From: Candidatus Sericytochromatia bacterium
Lineage (GTDB): Bacteria; Cyanobacteriota; Sericytochromatia; UBA7694
Length of the DNA stretch: 64,000 nucleotides
Assembly (NCBI GenBank): GCA_018780035.1
Contig: JADMKE010000013.1
Span: 62,001 to 126,000, forward strand
Direction of reading: 5' to 3'
The position numbers and the translations under genes are program-made. This document shows, in pieces, positions 62,701-64,000 of this stretch (its first letter is position 1; every line of letters starts with the position of its first letter). The notes beneath the pieces were generated by a model that worked only from the letters and a program-made list of their open reading frames with translations, searched no databases and was not told where the DNA came from.

Positions 62701-64000
62701 GACTCCGACCCCCTGAGCAATTTTGCCCAACGGGCAGTTCTGATGGGCGATGAGGTTTTGCTCGGTGAGGCTGCCCGCAATCCTGCGACCACCGGGATTG
62801 CTCCCCGCGATCCTGGTCGCACAGCCAACCCCACTGCCGGGGATCCCAATAATAACGGTTTTACCTGGGCTGACGCAGATTTTTATGCCAATTTTGGTGT
62901 GTCAACCGAACACGCGCCCTTTCCCGGTGAAGCCTTTACCGTGGGCAATCCCAGCCAATTTATTACGGGCACCGAAAACGACCGCGGTATCACCACCAAT
63001 CCAGATACCGCTGCAGCAGGCATCAATGGCACAGTCGATCGGGTGATGGGCTCAGACCTGAATATCGAATACAGGGTTTCGATTCCCACCAACGATGTCA
63101 ATGTGCTGCGCAAAGAAAACAACCTGCTCTTCAATTTTGGCTCAATCGACGAACGCGACTGGAGCATTGATATCCGCAATCCGTATATGGAATTCCGCAC
63201 AGCGGGAGGTTATACCACTGTGCCCCGCTACCGCGTAGATGCTGGCGGCAATATCTTTGACGCCTTTGGCAAAGGCGCTTTTGAAGACGATACCAGCCGG
63301 ACCCAATACAGCGCCCAGGACGCCCTCTCCGTACAGCGGGTCTATACCACAGCGGGTGGGGCGACCCTCAATAACCAGGTCAGCAATGCCGACAAAGGCT
63401 ACGATATGAGCAATTATGCCGCCTATAACAACGGTGCCGCTGACTTTGAGGACTATATCACCAGCCACAACCGGCTCTCGATGAATGGCGACGATTATAA
63501 CCTCTTTGACTATGTGCCCGATTTAAATCTGATTCCCGGTGACAGCGAAGGCCGCCGCTTTGGTGAATTGTATGTGGGCTCGCTGCCGAGCAATTTTTAT
63601 TATTACCGCGAAAACCTCGACAATGGGGCTGTGGGCACAGGCGCGCCTTACACCGTGGACCGCGAGCTGAATGCCGCCCTGCAGCGTTTTAATAACGATG
63701 GTATGGGCACCCTCAATTTTAATGGACGAGCCCAAAACCTGCTGGGCCATTACGATGCAGCCGAGACCACAGTGGTCCACAACCCGAATATGCCCGCTTG
63801 GTCGGGCGTGGTACTGGGGGTGGCTGAACAAGATGCCAAACTCCGCAATGCCCAGCGCACCACCACCTCGGCTTTCTGGCGTGGGTTCAGCGGTGCAGAT
63901 GTGCCTCTGGACTATTCCCGCAACGTGATCCTGGGCCAGACCAGCAATGTGACCGGCCCGGAACGGGCTGTGGGGGCCTCCAACAGCGTCTACGCCACCA
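59710..64000 (+). CDS. Giant protein of unknown function, open at the window edge
   Basis: The frame runs from ATG at 59710 without a stop to the end of the window, at least 1430 residues. AAGGAAGG lies about nine bases before the start. There is no signal peptide; the first 100 residues hold a coiled coil (QQAKMADMQSKLNELIEKL). The rest is rich in Gly, Pro, Asn, Asp, Tyr and Thr, with few Cys, as in secreted adhesins or fibre proteins. The segments FLAVGDAIVIGG and FTIGDQILIGG look like copies of one small motif. GDPNNNGFTWADAD may bind calcium. No family is recognised. Confidence 0.85.
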   Translation, partial: MTSIFSGQLYHNFLKDNNQYRLETYDVNRFQRTIEQMSNQGLAEKELREGLEYQQAKMADMQSKLNELIEKLNNVYRQFVENKTMFRKVSQEPKYYGSSSILNGLPNVDNPSGLPGVYPTGPDGILPFDDPGRIRNYSYNPFFGSKATDESDKTLNRTFWEEPNQILEQAYTENGAFWSSIAYLWGWDLDRINATYATTSNNNTLQVNVTALQPNKPQYPPLRPGDRFPLNWLNGPGGAPADYPAINLRGLRPGGVDYSHATDSIGTGGDDVTYTANIIGPPGNGSPGNGFFVDNSSFLAVGDAIVIGGTTGLANRQITAIIPAPLPGLPNRAEIVTNGWNPYGSPIDVGTISKTVPSSTAHMNVAGQNSVNWGWEFDDLPLSLEVTSVSAQPDGNTVPTGYRVVYDIPPTHPFYEDLKVLNGTEPQIKDAPTEMVKERLNNAGFDYTGSAYFPGSNVVGFQVGPLFRTSRGAWVVSQPGENEYSAPGVYTPADGPIAAFDLYTCLPGSALTENTRVSFRYRYRVHQNSAQFGSTWDDSGPGVPSRFGFSRHDWSSNPAQPDVYGGGNTYGTPMPATYRTVTNEAIRTAGGVPISLSLGTAKNPNTFGSDYLQTSGFEELFAQVVPVPGQPDAVRVQFLFQGDLNSLEIEVTDFQIVTYDGDLNTWEQGKYNSGNVDPVIWEGDPAFTQADSPYEVISKYVPNTYQFTQFNDQYTNAFSVSDRNDIVRSPWEFGQLNIDSGSGLSGEMWLDLNGRRLNLDHDAVVDQVTLWDGTVAAPVNSNTDILQSAAVAKAYAFIDVEHPEDDCGPNPEMEVEAGSGPGNPFDPSAPTGGIRVDSVAGFTIGDQILIGGAGPYTIVGLVNDAGSPAAVSTDPVFDDPAIPTYEYRPPFDGLPPGDRLGTSLPVDPVADFPLTIGAITYNTYADLAAAFTPPAWHPHAGDPMNPLYWAEYTQSSSPAVPARQEVYINVPIAPPAAGVLITLFNATPVPPHEAQFADSDPLSNFAQRAVLMGDEVLLGEAARNPATTGIAPRDPGRTANPTAGDPNNNGFTWADADFYANFGVSTEHAPFPGEAFTVGNPSQFITGTENDRGITTNPDTAAAGINGTVDRVMGSDLNIEYRVSIPTNDVNVLRKENNLLFNFGSIDERDWSIDIRNPYMEFRTAGGYTTVPRYRVDAGGNIFDAFGKGAFEDDTSRTQYSAQDALSVQRVYTTAGGATLNNQVSNADKGYDMSNYAAYNNGAADFEDYITSHNRLSMNGDDYNLFDYVPDLNLIPGDSEGRRFGELYVGSLPSNFYYYRENLDNGAVGTGAPYTVDRELNAALQRFNNDGMGTLNFNGRAQNLLGHYDAAETTVVHNPNMPAWSGVVLGVAEQDAKLRNAQRTTTSAFWRGFSGADVPLDYSRNVILGQTSNVTGPERAVGASNSVYAT

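Noticed and set aside
61933-62730. 265-codon open frame on the minus strand
   Set aside because: Antisense to the giant open frame, which is continuous from 59710 and has a good ribosome site.
1-64000. CRISPR arrays, tRNA or rRNA genes, insertion sequences
   Set aside because: No regular repeat-spacer series, cloverleaf with CCA-type end, ribosomal RNA segment or transposase was seen. The gaps are short and explained by promoters and terminators.

Overview
The window holds about 50 tightly packed protein genes of moderate GC on both strands. I saw no tRNA, rRNA, CRISPR array, insertion sequence or prophage. Core genes (secA, tyrS, gap, clpP, recR, ybaB) mark it as bacterial chromosome. Several lipoproteins, a GT9 heptosyltransferase-like enzyme and a CsgG-like protein suggest a diderm cell. 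The SecA without a C-terminal zinc tail and the kinase-FGE arrangement recall Cyanobacteria and their non-photosynthetic relatives (Melainabacteria/Sericytochromatia type). That placement is inference only. Many genes start on GTG or TTG, and many neighbours share a 4-base stop/start overlap, so translational coupling is common.

Layout. 1-2829: three 2OG-Fe(II) oxygenase paralogs (the middle one without its metal and cosubstrate residues) and a GH1 glycosidase, one operon. 3166-7380: a giant protein with beta-propellers, a zinc ribbon and two cyclic-nucleotide domains. 7398-9287: an SDR and a lipoprotein endonuclease. 9369-16062 (minus): five overlapping surface-glycan genes. 16235-20586: two genes coupled through a hairpin, then a small Cys protein. 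20883-30033: carboxylesterase, secA, and a minus-strand diheme peroxidase/MoxR/DUF58/transglutaminase operon. 30161-36743: tyrS, a Ser/Thr kinase split from its FGE-like domain by an 11-C tract, an SBF transporter, another oxygenase and gap.

36834-43524: a thioredoxin-like protein, a J-domain protein with an MshEN-like tail, clpP, a GGDEF diguanylate cyclase, an MBL hydrolase and a response-regulator kinase. 43517-50237 (minus): a 35-residue leader ORF, two B12-type radical SAM proteins with methyltransferase-like tails, a hybrid histidine kinase and the response-regulator kinase in one overlapping series. 50422-53239: ybaB, recR, GT9 and an unknown protein. 53341-55319: a two-component pair. 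55452-64000: ATP-grasp enzyme, methyltransferase, PQQ-type propeller lipoprotein, and a giant unknown protein (at least 1430 residues) running off the window.

Most worth following: the kinase/FGE poly-C frameshift, the leader ORF with the radical SAM/kinase operon, the possible c-di-GMP-responsive J-protein next to a diguanylate cyclase, the degenerate oxygenase paralog, and the giant terminal protein.
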